A stretch of 24,127 nucleotides of DNA from the NCBI GenBank assembly GCA_049582005.1, contig JBAUTB010000225.1:1-24127 (forward strand), written 5' to 3'. Position 1 is the first letter of the stretch; every line of letters begins with the position of its first letter. This stretch comes from Sivonenia sp049582005. Its GTDB lineage: Bacteria > Cyanobacteriota > Cyanobacteriia > Gloeobacterales > PMM-0068. The position numbers and the translations under genes were made by a program. The notes under the pieces were generated by a model. That model saw nothing but the letters and a program-made list of their open reading frames with translations. It was not told the origin of the DNA and did no database searches. Shown here piece by piece: positions 1 to 8,828 of this stretch.

Positions 1-116
1 TTTATTAGGTGTCAGCCAAAGGTTATTACGGAGTATCTTCGCCACGCATTCTTCATAATATGAAACCTTAACAAGATATGGGATAGCGCTTTCAGCCAAG
101 GGAAAACTGAATATAT

Positions 117-130
117 CCGTATTAATACGG
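117..130. promoter_or_regulatory. 14-bp perfect palindrome upstream of the histidine kinase
   Basis: The sequence CCGTATTAATACGG is its own reverse complement and lies about 80-95 bases before the ATG of the kinase gene at 213. Its place in an otherwise gene-free stretch (1-212) would suit a binding site for a dimeric regulator, but a perfect 14-mer palindrome can also occur by chance once or so in a window of this size. I see no convincing -35/-10 pair in 1-212. Confidence 0.25.
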
Positions 131-212
131 TGATTTCCTGGTAATCTGACCTGCTCCAGCCTACAGATTCAGCCATAAATCCAGGAAATGTCTATCTTCC
201 TGACAGGCTACG

Positions 213-3155
213 ATGAAGCACCTTGCGCTGTTGACGGACTTTTGTACCCATATGGCCCAGGCGATTTCCTTAGAGCAGGTATTCGATGGCGCAGTTGACT
301 TCATTGGGCAAGGCTTACAGGTCAGTCGCTGTATTTTGTTGCCTGTAGCCTCGGGCCAGTTGCTCATAGGCTCCTGCGCTGAGTATCTGCATCCAAAGTT
401 TGGTTCAGCACGTTCATTTTTTCGGGAAGATGATCCCCTTACCCGTCTGATTTTAGGAGGACATCCAACCCAAAATATCTCTGATGTCCGCTATGACCTC
501 CGGATTACGCCTGATGCCAAACCAAAATATAAAGCCAAGCAAATACTCGCCACATTAGTCGTACCAGCGTCTTTTGAGGGCGAGTTGGTCGCTATCCTCT
601 ATCTCCATCAATGTAACGGTCCGCGGGCATGGACCAACCAGGAAATTTGTCTCCTTGAATCGATGATAAAGCCGATGGCAGCGGCTATCCAGCGGGTCCG
701 TTGCCATACTAAAGAACAAATTAAAGAGCAGCATTTTCAGATGCAACGACCAGCTATCGTTGAGCAAAATTTGGCCCCAATTTTTGCTTATGACCAAAAT
801 GGCACCATTGTGTTGTGGAACCAGGCAGCCCAGAAACTTTATGGTTGGAAAGCAGGAAAAGTCTCTGGACGGACTCTATACGACGCGCTCCATTCCAATG
901 AAGACAAGGAGCACCAACGGGAGCTGATTCGACAAGTTTTCAGGGGTAAAGTTAGTTCATCTACCGAATGGCTCACCCGCTACCAGGATGGAACCTATCG
1001 TTACGCCCTAACCACAGATTTTCCTTTGGAAGACGGGAAAGGAAATGTAGTGTTGGGGGTGTGCTCCACTACTGACATTACCGAACGAAAGCAAGCTGAA
1101 AGAATGGCTTCCCAGCGTGAACAATATTTGGCAGCCTTGCTAGAAATCCAACAGAAATTATTGGCTGGATCCTTTGAAGAAGATAACTATAACGCTATTT
1201 TGGAGCTTTTGGGTAAAGCTTCTGGAGCCTGCCGAGTCTACCTTTTTGAAAACTATCAAGATGTACATAATCAAGTGTGCGCCAGCCAAAAAGCGGTCTA
1301 TTATGCACAGGGAGTACCCCCTTTGCTCCTCCAGGATTTCTGCTATGAAGATTGGTGTCCCCAGCAGGGTGCGACTTTAGCCCGCGGGGAATTCTTTGCC
1401 GGGATTGTTGCTCAACTTCCAGAAGCAGAACGATACGCTTTTGAGTCACAGGGTATGCTTTCTGTCCTGCTTCTACCCTTACACGTCCAGGGTGTATTCT
1501 CTGGATTTATGGGTTTCGATAGTTGTTTGGAAGCAAAAGCCTGGGGAGCTTCAGAAGTAGACTTTTTACGAGCAGCAGCGGCATCGATTTCTTTAGCCCA
1601 AGAGCGCAAACAGGCAGAACAAGCCCTCCGCGATAGTGAAGAACGCTATCAAGAACTCTATGACCAGGCCCCTGATATGTACTTATCGATCACCCCAGAA
1701 GGCTTAATCAAGTCCATCAATCAATCAGGGGCTCAGTATTTGGGTTATCACAAAGAAGAACTATTAGGCCAATTTATCTGGAACTTTATCCATGAACAGG
1801 ACCGTTACCAAGTCCAAGAACAAATGGCTAAAGCCCTACACAGAGAAGCTACCCAGCAGGAACTAGAATTTCGTCGTGTTTGTAAAGATGGAACCGAACT
1901 TTGGGTACGTGAGCGAACTCAGCTAGTTCTTGGGATGAGTGACAAGTCTGCCGAACTGCGAATTACCGGTCAGAACATCACGCTCGCTAAACGTCTTGAA
2001 CTAGAACATAAGCAAGCAGAAGAAGCCCGTAAAAGTAGTGAAGTGATCCTCCAAACCATCTTCGACAACATCTCTGACGGGATATTTATTGTTGACGTCG
2101 ACGTCGACCTCCCAACTACCACCCAGAAGTCGTATCTACGCTTTGTCACCGTGAATGCGTCCTTTGCCCGGATGTTTTGCTTAGTATCAACCATGGTAGA
2201 ACAACTCAACCCCTATGACTGTCTGCCGGAAGATGCGGCGGATAAGTTATGGGCCTACTCTGTCTACTGTGTCCAGGAAAGAGCTTCTTATAGTTACGAG
2301 GAACAGATGGGAGACCGTACCTACTTAATGACGCTCTCCCCTGTCCTCGAAACCAATAAAAAGATTTCACGGATCATCGGCTCCTGTTTGGATATTTCTC
2401 AGCGCAAAGAAGTAGAAAGTACCTTAGCTCAAGCTAGAGATCAAGCGATAGAAGCCTCCCGCCTGAAATCTGAGTTTTTGGCCACCATGAGCCATGAAAT
2501 ACGCACCCCTATGCATGGCATCCTTGGGATGACCGAACTTTTGCTCGATACCCCTTTAGACCCAGAGCAGTACGAGTACGCCGATATTGTGCAGATGTCT
2601 GCATCCAATCTCATGTACATCATTAATGACATTCTCGATTTTTCCAAGATTGAAGCAGGTCAATTGGCCTTAGAGTGCTTTCACTTCAAACCTGAGGACA
2701 CAGTGTTGCAGGCTATGCGTTTGGTTGAATCCGTGGCCCGAAGCAAAAAGTTGGCTTTGGAGGTAGACATAGAACTTAATGTTCCACAACTCATTCAGGG
2801 CGATCCCGGTCGCGTGCGACAGGTTCTCTTAAATTTCTTAGGGAATGCTGTGAAGTTCACAGAACAAGGCAGTATTAAGGTGAACGTCGGTGTGGATGAA
2901 CTAAAGAGTGCACTGCGCTTCGAAGTCATAGACACTGGCATTGGTTTAGCTCCTCATGACCAGGCACGAGTATTCCAACCCTTTACGCAAGTAGACGGGT
3001 CCGTGACCCGCAAGTATGGAGGAACAGGGTTAGGGCTTGCCATTTGCAAAAGGCTTGTGGATATGATGGGGGGCCAAATTGGGGTGGAAAGCAAAGAAGG
3101 TCACGGGTCTATGTTCTGGTTTACCGTCCCCCAAAAAAGCCACGGGATATCTTAA
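213..3155 (+). CDS. multi-sensor hybrid-type sensor histidine kinase without receiver (GAF-PAS-GAF-PAS-PAS-HisKA-HATPase)
   Basis: A 980-residue soluble sensor kinase. Approximate domains: GAF 1-163, PAS 178-296 (ending in the PAC-type DITERKQAE), GAF 310-466, PAS 478-596, PAS 608-734, HisKA 750-817 and HATPase_c 860-975. The phospho-acceptor histidine is H761 in the H-box SHEIRTPMHGILGM. The N-box NFLGNAVKF (N878), G1 box DTGIG (907-911) and G2 box GGTGLGL (936-942) are all intact, so it should be an active ATP-dependent autokinase. No membrane segment is seen, so it probably acts in the cytoplasm. No receiver or HPt domain follows and no response regulator gene lies alongside, so its partner must be elsewhere. 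The GAFs lack an obvious bilin-lyase-type Cys-His motif, so I do not call it a phytochrome. Signal unknown. carB follows on the same strand after 64 bases and is probably unrelated in function. Confidence 0.93.
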   Translation: MKHLALLTDFCTHMAQAISLEQVFDGAVDFIGQGLQVSRCILLPVASGQLLIGSCAEYLHPKFGSARSFFREDDPLTRLILGGHPTQNISDVRYDLRITPDAKPKYKAKQILATLVVPASFEGELVAILYLHQCNGPRAWTNQEICLLESMIKPMAAAIQRVRCHTKEQIKEQHFQMQRPAIVEQNLAPIFAYDQNGTIVLWNQAAQKLYGWKAGKVSGRTLYDALHSNEDKEHQRELIRQVFRGKVSSSTEWLTRYQDGTYRYALTTDFPLEDGKGNVVLGVCSTTDITERKQAERMASQREQYLAALLEIQQKLLAGSFEEDNYNAILELLGKASGACRVYLFENYQDVHNQVCASQKAVYYAQGVPPLLLQDFCYEDWCPQQGATLARGEFFAGIVAQLPEAERYAFESQGMLSVLLLPLHVQGVFSGFMGFDSCLEAKAWGASEVDFLRAAAASISLAQERKQAEQALRDSEERYQELYDQAPDMYLSITPEGLIKSINQSGAQYLGYHKEELLGQFIWNFIHEQDRYQVQEQMAKALHREATQQELEFRRVCKDGTELWVRERTQLVLGMSDKSAELRITGQNITLAKRLELEHKQAEEARKSSEVILQTIFDNISDGIFIVDVDVDLPTTTQKSYLRFVTVNASFARMFCLVSTMVEQLNPYDCLPEDAADKLWAYSVYCVQERASYSYEEQMGDRTYLMTLSPVLETNKKISRIIGSCLDISQRKEVESTLAQARDQAIEASRLKSEFLATMSHEIRTPMHGILGMTELLLDTPLDPEQYEYADIVQMSASNLMYIINDILDFSKIEAGQLALECFHFKPEDTVLQAMRLVESVARSKKLALEVDIELNVPQLIQGDPGRVRQVLLNFLGNAVKFTEQGSIKVNVGVDELKSALRFEVIDTGIGLAPHDQARVFQPFTQVDGSVTRKYGGTGLGLAICKRLVDMMGGQIGVESKEGHGSMFWFTVPQKSHGIS

Positions 3156-3219
3156 GAACAACTGCACTAAAGAGCGTTCCTGTGCACCTAGAATAAGTTG
3201 AATTGCCTCGTGTACACTG

Positions 3220-6200
3220 ATGCCCAAAAGAACTGACCTCAAGAAAATCCTGATCATCGGAGCTGGGCCAATTGTGATTGGTCAAGCCTGTGAATTTGAC
3301 TATTCAGGAACCCAGGCCTGCAAAGCCCTGCGCGAAGAGGGATACACCGTTGTTCTGGTGAATTCCAACCCGGCTACCATTATGACGGACCCCAGTTTTG
3401 CCGACCGGACCTATATTGAGCCGGTCACCCCGGAGATTGTTGCCAAGATCATTGAGCGGGAGCGGCCTGATGCTCTATTGCCCACCATGGGCGGTCAGAC
3501 AGCCCTGAATGTGGCCGTGGCTTTAGCGGAGTCTGGCGTTTTAGAAAAATTTGGGGTGGAGCTGATTGGAGCAAAACTAGAAGCTATTCAAAAGGCAGAA
3601 GACCGTGAAAAATTTAAAGCGGCGATGGAAAAGATTGGCTTGTCCGTCCCGAAGTCTGGATTTGGACACACCCTCGAAGAATGCCGCCATATTGGACAAG
3701 CCATTATCGGTTCTTTTCCTTTGATTGTCCGGCCTAGTTTCACCTTAGGGGGCTCTGGCGGCGGCATTGCCTACAACCAGGAAGAATTTGAAGCCGTCTG
3801 TCGGACCGGCCTAGAAGCTTCTCCCACCAGTCAGGTCTTGATCGAAGAATCGGCGCTGGGTTGGAAGGAATATGAGCTGGAAGTCATGCGGGATTTAGCC
3901 GATAACGTGGTGATTATCTGCTCGATTGAAAATATTGACCCCATGGGAGTTCATACCGGCGATTCGGTGACTGTGGCTCCAGCCCAAACTCTCACGGATA
4001 AAGAATATCAGCGTCTGCGGGATGCTTCCATTGCCGTCATTCGGGAAATTGGTGTGGAGACGGGCGGGTCCAATATTCAATTTGCCATTCATCCGGAAAC
4101 CGGCAAAGTGATTGTCATTGAAATGAATCCTCGGGTTTCACGCAGTTCTGCCCTCGCCTCTAAGGCTACCGGATTTCCGATTGCCAAAATTGCGGCCAAA
4201 CTAGCGGTGGGATTTACCTTGGACGAGATCCCCAACGATATTACACAGGAAACCCCAGCCAGTTTTGAACCGACGATTGACTATGTGGTCACGAAGATTC
4301 CCCGTTTTGCCTTTGAAAAGTTTCCTGGTTCTGAACCTATCCTCACGACCCAGATGAAGTCTGTGGGTGAGGCGATGAGTATCGGCCGCACCTTCAACGA
4401 ATCTTTTCAAAAAGCGCTACGTTCCATGGAATTGGGCCGTTTTGGTTTTGGGGCAGATCGTCCTGTCGCTTCCACGGATTTAGGAGCACTCTTACGCGCT
4501 ATACGCACCCCGAATCCTGAGCGCCTATTTCAGATTCATGATGCTTTGAGGGCAGGCGCGTCGGTTGAAGAAATCTATAACATCACCAAAATAGACCCCT
4601 GGTTCTTGGATAAATTTGCGGAACTGGTGGCGCTAGAAAAGCAGGCGCTTGTTCTGAAAGAAAAAGGAGGGCTGGATACGCTCTCTCTAGAAGAACAGAA
4701 GGACTGGCTTTGGGAATACAAGCAAAATGGCTATTCAGACCAACAACTGGGCTATCTCTTGGGGAGTAGCGAACAGGCCATTCGCAGCCTGCGCAAAACT
4801 TTAGGAATCAATCCTGTCTATAAAACCGTTGACACCTGTGCCGCTGAATTTGAAGCCTTCACGCCTTATCACTACTCCACCTACGAGTCGGAAACCGAAC
4901 TCCGGATCAGCCCGAAACGTAAGGTGATGATTTTAGGGGGTGGCCCTAACCGCATTGGCCAGGGAATCGAATTTGATTACTGTTGTTGTCATGCCTGTTT
5001 TGCCCTTTCAGAAGATGGGTTTGAAACGATTATGGTCAACTCGAACCCGGAGACCGTTTCCACAGACTATGACACTTCTGACATCCTCTTTTTTGAGCCC
5101 CTGACCCGAGAGGATGTGCTCAATATTGTAGAAGTGGAAAAACCAGAAGGCGTGATCGTCCAGTTTGGGGGGCAGACGCCTCTAAAGTTAGCGGTTCCTC
5201 TGGAGAAAGCGGGCGTTCCGATTTGGGGTACTACGCCCGATGCGATTGATAGAGCGGAAGATCGGGAGCGCTTTGAACAAGTGCTCCGAGCCCTGGATAT
5301 CCGACAGCCAAACAATGGGATAGCCCGTTCCCATGGCGAAGCTTTGGAAGCAGCCCAGCGTGTAGGCTATCCTGTGGTCGTTCGTCCCAGCTATGTACTC
5401 GGGGGCAGAGCGATGGAAATTGTCTATTCTGACCGGGATTTAGAACGGTATATGACGACGGCGCTGCCTTTAGATCTAGACATCACCGAACATCCGATTC
5501 TGATTGACCAGTTCTTAGAAGGAGCTGTGGAAGTTGATGTGGACGCCGTTTGTGACCGTACCGGTCGCGTTGTGATTGGCGGCATCATGGAACACATTGA
5601 GGAAGCGGGTATTCATTCAGGAGATTCCGCCTGCGTATTACCAGCGCGTTCCCTCTCTGAAGCTGTTTTGCAGACGATTCGAGATTGGACGGTTAAGCTT
5701 GCTCGGAGTTTGAAGGTGGTGGGCTTGATGAATGTGCAATATGCCGTCCAAGAGGAACAGGTTTACGTCTTAGAAGTGAATCCCCGTGCTTCCCGGACGG
5801 TACCTTTTGTCTCTAAAGCGATTGGGGTACCGCTTGCGATGATTGCAGCCCGATTAATGTCAGGAAAGACTTTAGAAGAATTGGGATTTACCCAAGAAGT
5901 TATTCCCAAACATGTTGCTGTCAAGGAAGCGGTTCTTCCTTTTGAAAAGTTTTCTGGCACCGACCTGATTCTGGGTCCGGAAATGCGCTCCACAGGAGAA
6001 GTAATGGGCATTGATATGGATTTTGGAGCCGCTTTTGCTAAAGCACAGCTAGCCGCAGGGCAACGTATTCCTATTGCGGGAAAAGTATTTATTTCGGTAG
6101 TCGACCGGGATAAAAATGCGGTCATTCCAGTAGTCAAAGACCTCTTAGATCTCAGTCTTTCTGTAGTCTGTACCCGAGGCACCCAGAAATTTTTAGCGGA

Positions 6201-6486
6201 AAGGGGTCTTGTCACCGAAGAAGTGCTAAAAATTCACGAAGGCCGTCCCCACATCGAAGATCTCCTCAAAAATGGTCAGATTCAGTTAGTAATTAATACG
6301 CCTACAGGCAGCGAAGCTCAATCCGATGGTCGCAGAATTCGCCGTACTGCCCTCGCCCAAAGAGTTCCTGTAATTACGACCATTGCCGGTGCGATTGCTA
6401 CAGCTCAAGCCATTCGTGCTCTCCAGAAAGGTCCCTTACAGGTGAAAACAATTCAGGAGTATCACGGGTTAGCTACTGACCCCTAA
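3220..6486 (+). CDS. carB: carbamoyl-phosphate synthase large subunit
   Basis: A 1088-residue protein, close to the usual length of about 1070-1090. With the small subunit CarA it makes carbamoyl phosphate from bicarbonate, glutamine-derived ammonia and two ATP, for arginine and pyrimidine synthesis in the cytoplasm. The internal duplication typical of the family is plain: the first half begins KILIIGAGPIVIGQACEFDY, and the second, from about residue 565, KVMILGGGPNRIGQGIEFDY. Paired motifs repeat in each half (NSNPATIMTDP and NSNPETVSTDY; MGGQTALN and FGGQTPLK; EMNPRVSRSSALASKATG and EVNPRASRTVPFVSKAIG). The first ATP-grasp synthetase unit covers about 1-400, the oligomerisation region about 420-555, the second ATP-grasp unit about 565-940, and the allosteric MGS-like domain about 945-1088. 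The ATG at 3220 fits the family N-terminus (MPKRTDLKKILIIG), although no strong ribosome binding site precedes it. No carA is present nearby. Confidence 0.98.
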   Translation: MPKRTDLKKILIIGAGPIVIGQACEFDYSGTQACKALREEGYTVVLVNSNPATIMTDPSFADRTYIEPVTPEIVAKIIERERPDALLPTMGGQTALNVAVALAESGVLEKFGVELIGAKLEAIQKAEDREKFKAAMEKIGLSVPKSGFGHTLEECRHIGQAIIGSFPLIVRPSFTLGGSGGGIAYNQEEFEAVCRTGLEASPTSQVLIEESALGWKEYELEVMRDLADNVVIICSIENIDPMGVHTGDSVTVAPAQTLTDKEYQRLRDASIAVIREIGVETGGSNIQFAIHPETGKVIVIEMNPRVSRSSALASKATGFPIAKIAAKLAVGFTLDEIPNDITQETPASFEPTIDYVVTKIPRFAFEKFPGSEPILTTQMKSVGEAMSIGRTFNESFQKALRSMELGRFGFGADRPVASTDLGALLRAIRTPNPERLFQIHDALRAGASVEEIYNITKIDPWFLDKFAELVALEKQALVLKEKGGLDTLSLEEQKDWLWEYKQNGYSDQQLGYLLGSSEQAIRSLRKTLGINPVYKTVDTCAAEFEAFTPYHYSTYESETELRISPKRKVMILGGGPNRIGQGIEFDYCCCHACFALSEDGFETIMVNSNPETVSTDYDTSDILFFEPLTREDVLNIVEVEKPEGVIVQFGGQTPLKLAVPLEKAGVPIWGTTPDAIDRAEDRERFEQVLRALDIRQPNNGIARSHGEALEAAQRVGYPVVVRPSYVLGGRAMEIVYSDRDLERYMTTALPLDLDITEHPILIDQFLEGAVEVDVDAVCDRTGRVVIGGIMEHIEEAGIHSGDSACVLPARSLSEAVLQTIRDWTVKLARSLKVVGLMNVQYAVQEEQVYVLEVNPRASRTVPFVSKAIGVPLAMIAARLMSGKTLEELGFTQEVIPKHVAVKEAVLPFEKFSGTDLILGPEMRSTGEVMGIDMDFGAAFAKAQLAAGQRIPIAGKVFISVVDRDKNAVIPVVKDLLDLSLSVVCTRGTQKFLAERGLVTEEVLKIHEGRPHIEDLLKNGQIQLVINTPTGSEAQSDGRRIRRTALAQRVPVITTIAGAIATAQAIRALQKGPLQVKTIQEYHGLATDP

Positions 6487-6625
6487 GGCTCTTGTCTAGC
6501 CTTGGTTATCCCATTTAGTTATCTCATCATAGAGAAGTCCGCTTCACCGATCATGAACCGATAAATTTCAGAGAATAATTCCATTTAGTGCGTTCTATTC
6601 CAGCAAAAAACTTTAGAGGTGACCC

Positions 6626-6949
6626 ATGCTCGTCGTAACCACATCCACTATCGAAGGAAAAAAGATTCAGTATTTGGGACTGGTCAGTGGGGAAGCCATT
6701 CTTGGGGCCAATATCTTCAAAGACTTTTTTGCTGGAATCCGAGATATTGTTGGTGGACGCTCTGGAGCGTATGAGCAGGAACTCCGTAAAGCTAAGAATA
6801 TTGCCTTAGAAGAAATGCAGGATGAAGCTGCGAAAATGGGTGCCAATGCCGTGATTGCCGTAGATCTCGATTATGAAACTATTAGTATTAGTGGTGGAGG
6901 CGACATGCTTATGGTTACAGCAAGTGGTACTGCCGTCATTCTGGAGTAA
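6626..6949 (+). CDS. YbjQ family (DUF74, heavy-metal-binding-domain) protein
   Basis: A 107-residue protein of the YbjQ/UPF0145 family. Recognisable are the N-terminal TTSTIEGKKIQYLGLVSGE, the central GGRSGAYEQELRKAK and the KMGANAVIAVDLDYET segment. The length of about 105 residues is standard. Members form a homopentameric barrel-like fold; the 'heavy-metal binding' label comes from database naming and no metal ligand cluster is evident here, so the function is unknown. An AGAGGT ribosome binding site at 6615-6620 lies 5 bases before the ATG and supports this start. It is 139 bases after carB on the same strand, and convergent with the TPR gene downstream. Confidence 0.9.
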   Translation: MLVVTTSTIEGKKIQYLGLVSGEAILGANIFKDFFAGIRDIVGGRSGAYEQELRKAKNIALEEMQDEAAKMGANAVIAVDLDYETISISGGGDMLMVTASGTAVILE

Positions 6950-6986
6950 GCCTCCGATGTGTTTCACCAAGCCACCCCCCTGTGTC

Positions 6987-7043
6987 CCCCCTTGAGGGGG
7001 ATGGCCACTCACCGCTCAAGAGTTCTTTCCTGAAGGGGGTTTT
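6987..7043 (+). terminator. possible terminator between convergent genes
   Basis: Two overlapping structures are possible between the YbjQ gene and the convergent TPR gene. One is a compact hairpin CCCCC-TTGA-GGGGG (6987-7000) with no T tract. The other pairs CCCCCTT (6987-6993) with AAGGGGG (7033-7039), which is followed by TTTT on the + strand. A further pairing CTTGAG (6991-6996) with CTCAAG (7015-7020) competes with these. Position and the T run suit termination, but the loop of the longer form is large. Confidence 0.35.
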
Positions 7044-7061
7044 GCTAGAGTTCCCAACGAC

Positions 7062-7433
7062 CTACCGCTGAAATTTTCTAGATTGCTTCAAGGCATTTAG
7101 ATAGTCAGTCTTGAGGATACTTTCGACTGTTTTGTAGTCTTCCGCTGCCCCTTTCTTATCCCCTAGTTCAGTGCGGACAATCGCTCGGTTGGCGTAAGCT
7201 TTCATAAAGGTGGGATTGACTTCAATGGCTTTATTCCACTCTTGAAGAGCCCCTTTCTTATCGCCTTTATCGTACTTTTCTACGCCACGGTTGAAAAAAT
7301 CTTCTGCAGAAAACCGTGTGAATGTACCTCCCGTAGGCCGCTCTGGATCGGTATAGCTCTGTGCATAGCTTAAATTACCGAACAAACTCCCGATCAGCAG
7401 CGTAGTTGCCACAAAGGTTTTAAATAGGTTCAT
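7062..7433 (-). CDS. secreted/periplasmic TPR-repeat protein
   Basis: A 123-residue protein from the ATG at 7433. This start is preferred over one 22 codons upstream because it begins a clean signal peptide, MNLFKTFVATTLLIGSLFGN, with probable cleavage after LSYA or LSYAQ. The mature part holds two tetratricopeptide repeats: FFNRGVEKYDKGDKKGALQE with NKAIEVNP (about residues 45-77), and KAYANRAIVRTELGDKKGAA (about 80-105). These are protein-interaction helices; no catalytic motif is visible, and the partner is unknown. No good ribosome binding site precedes the ATG. The cobS stop codon lies 47 bases upstream on the same strand, with a dyad in between. Confidence 0.8.
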   Translation of the reverse strand: MNLFKTFVATTLLIGSLFGNLSYAQSYTDPERPTGGTFTRFSAEDFFNRGVEKYDKGDKKGALQEWNKAIEVNPTFMKAYANRAIVRTELGDKKGAAEDYKTVESILKTDYLNALKQSRKFQR

Positions 7434-7458
7434 GCCACATGTGATTGTATAAGTGATT

Positions 7459-7473
7459 CGAATGTAACATTCG
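7459..7473. promoter_or_regulatory. 7-bp inverted repeat with one-base centre (possible operator)
   Basis: CGAATGT-A-ACATTCG is a perfect dyad in the 47-base gap between the cobS stop (7481) and the TPR gene start (7433), 26-40 bases upstream of that ATG. The half-site core TAACATTC occurs again at 8277-8284, in the divergent region upstream of cobS. A regulator binding site is possible; chance is not excluded. Confidence 0.3.
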
Positions 7474-7480
7474 TAACGCT

Positions 7481-8221
7481 TTATGGGCGCATAAACCAAG
7501 TCAGGGTGCCTAGCAGTAATACCAAAACCTCCGTTCCTTCAACTACTGCACCATAGGTATCCCCGGTTTGTCCTCCGAAGGCTTTCGCAAAAAACCAGCC
7601 TAAAATCCAGGCTCCTCCTATGCCACCCGCAATCAGCGCAACCATGTGCCAACCCCAGAAATAAACCGTAGGCAACACTACAAGCAATAGCAGCCCAACA
7701 CTCACCCCGTAATCCTTGGGTTTCATAGTACTGCGATGAAAGGCTCCTTTCCCCTCAGCCTTGGCATAGGGGTACAAACCAATCGCCATCACCTGCCCCC
7801 AGCGTCCGAGCACCGGAGCAAGAAATAACCCAGAGGGATGAGTCAGAGCACCGATACACAATCCTTTCATGCCCAGTAAAAGCACCGCTCCGATGACGCC
7901 ATAGGCTCCCGTCGTGCTTTCAGCCATCGCTTCAAAGCGCCGTTCCGGATTGCGAATTGCCAGCCCATCCCAGACATCAATCCAACCATCCAGGTGCAAG
8001 CCTCCTGTCAACCCGACCCACGCGATGACGGTTAAACCCGCAGCAACAGTCTCAGGAAATACTTGCCTACTGAGTTCGTAGACCAAAACCAGCATTCCAC
8101 CCAAGAGCGCTCCCACCAAAGGCAACCAGCGAGCAATCGCTCGGAAGTCCAGGGTTCCGTTACCTACGGGCAAAAACGTGTAGAAAGCCAGAGCGGCCCT
8201 CAGACTCCTCAAGAGTTCCAT
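7481..8221 (-). CDS. cobS: adenosylcobinamide-GDP ribazoletransferase (cobalamin synthase)
   Basis: A 246-residue integral membrane enzyme that joins adenosylcobinamide-GDP and alpha-ribazole (or its phosphate) to give adenosylcobalamin, the last step of the nucleotide-loop pathway. The family signature GGLHLDGWIDVWDGL (73-87) carries the conserved Asp residues, and GAYGVIGAVLLLGMKGL follows. Several hydrophobic segments are visible, e.g. around 33-48, 57-73, 108-122 and several in the C-terminal half. The N-terminus ALAFYTFLPVG also fits the family. The ATG at 8221 is chosen because the usual family N-terminus starts here; an upstream in-frame start at 8305 would add 28 unsupported residues. 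No other cobalamin genes or B12 riboswitch are seen nearby. Confidence 0.92.
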   Translation of the reverse strand: MELLRSLRAALAFYTFLPVGNGTLDFRAIARWLPLVGALLGGMLVLVYELSRQVFPETVAAGLTVIAWVGLTGGLHLDGWIDVWDGLAIRNPERRFEAMAESTTGAYGVIGAVLLLGMKGLCIGALTHPSGLFLAPVLGRWGQVMAIGLYPYAKAEGKGAFHRSTMKPKDYGVSVGLLLLVVLPTVYFWGWHMVALIAGGIGGAWILGWFFAKAFGGQTGDTYGAVVEGTEVLVLLLGTLTWFMRP

Positions 8222-8368
8222 TTCATCTTTTTTCGAGCCAGGATAGAGCAAAGGACAGACAAGAGTGAGCGCAATATAACATTCCATGAACAGAAAGACG
8301 TCCAAACCATACTCCAGAAGATTTCAGGAGAAAATGGAACTATAGGACTACCACAAGGACAAAAACCC

Positions 8369-8803
8369 ATGCTGAATGTAGTACTGGTCGCGGTTGATTC
8401 CTCAGAACTTTCCTTGCAGGTAGTTAATACCTTAAGTCTGCTCAATCTAGATGATGACTGTCGGATTGTCCTCCTCCACGTAATTCCCAGTCACGAAGAA
8501 AACGGTGACCAGCCCTTAGATATTCCCCAAGCCGAAGAAGAATATGAAGAATTTCATGAAGCCCAAGAATGGCTGGATGTTTTAGCGGAAGAGCTTCCTT
8601 TCGAAAATGTAGACCTCGAAATTGTCCAAGGAGATATCGCAGAAGAGGTGATTCGTTATGCAAACATTCACCAAGCAGACTTGATTGTGATTGGTTCTAG
8701 AGGCCTGACTGGAGTTGCACGGGTGATTATGGGTTCAGTCTCTTCCCAAGTCGTGGGGGATGCTCCTTGCTCTGTTTTGGTCGTTAAAGGTCCGAAGATA
8801 TAA
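8369..8803 (+). CDS. universal stress protein (UspA family)
   Basis: A 144-residue single-domain Usp protein. The N-terminal strand VVLVAVDSSE, the middle RIVLLHVIP and the C-terminal GSRGLTGVARVIMGSVSSQV with APCSVLVVK are hallmarks; the last includes the Gly-rich ATP-binding loop (G-x2-G-x9-G-S), so it belongs to the nucleotide-binding branch. Usp proteins act in the cytoplasm under stress or growth arrest; the specific role is unknown. The open frame extends upstream to 8063, but that part overlaps cobS on the other strand and is not Usp-like. The ATG at 8369, preceded by AAGGA at a slightly long spacing, is the right start. It is divergent from cobS with 147 bases between, and rnpB follows within about 30 bases. 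Confidence 0.93.
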   Translation: MLNVVLVAVDSSELSLQVVNTLSLLNLDDDCRIVLLHVIPSHEENGDQPLDIPQAEEEYEEFHEAQEWLDVLAEELPFENVDLEIVQGDIAEEVIRYANIHQADLIVIGSRGLTGVARVIMGSVSSQVVGDAPCSVLVVKGPKI

Positions 8804-8804
8804 A
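8777..8804 (+). promoter_or_regulatory. candidate sigma-70-type promoter for rnpB
   Basis: TTGGTC (8777-8782) and TATAAA (8799-8804) are separated by 16 bases. Transcription would start near 8810, some 20 bases before the mature RNase P RNA. The elements overlap the last codons and the TAA stop of the universal stress gene. The -10 box is good, the -35 only moderate, so this is a prediction. Confidence 0.35.
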
Positions 8805-8828
8805 GCTCTAGATATGTCACCATGTTCT

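Noticed and set aside
2094..2108. Repeated GACGTC/GTCGAC run in the kinase gene
   Set aside because: It merely encodes alternating Val-Asp (VDVDVD) within a PAS domain; no sign of a regulatory site or mobile element.
5763..6215. 150-codon open frame on - inside carB
   Set aside because: It is antisense to a highly conserved part of carB; no independent evidence of a gene.
8063..8368. N-terminal extension of the universal stress protein
   Set aside because: The extra residues lie antisense to cobS and do not resemble Usp; the family N-terminus starts exactly at the ATG at 8369.
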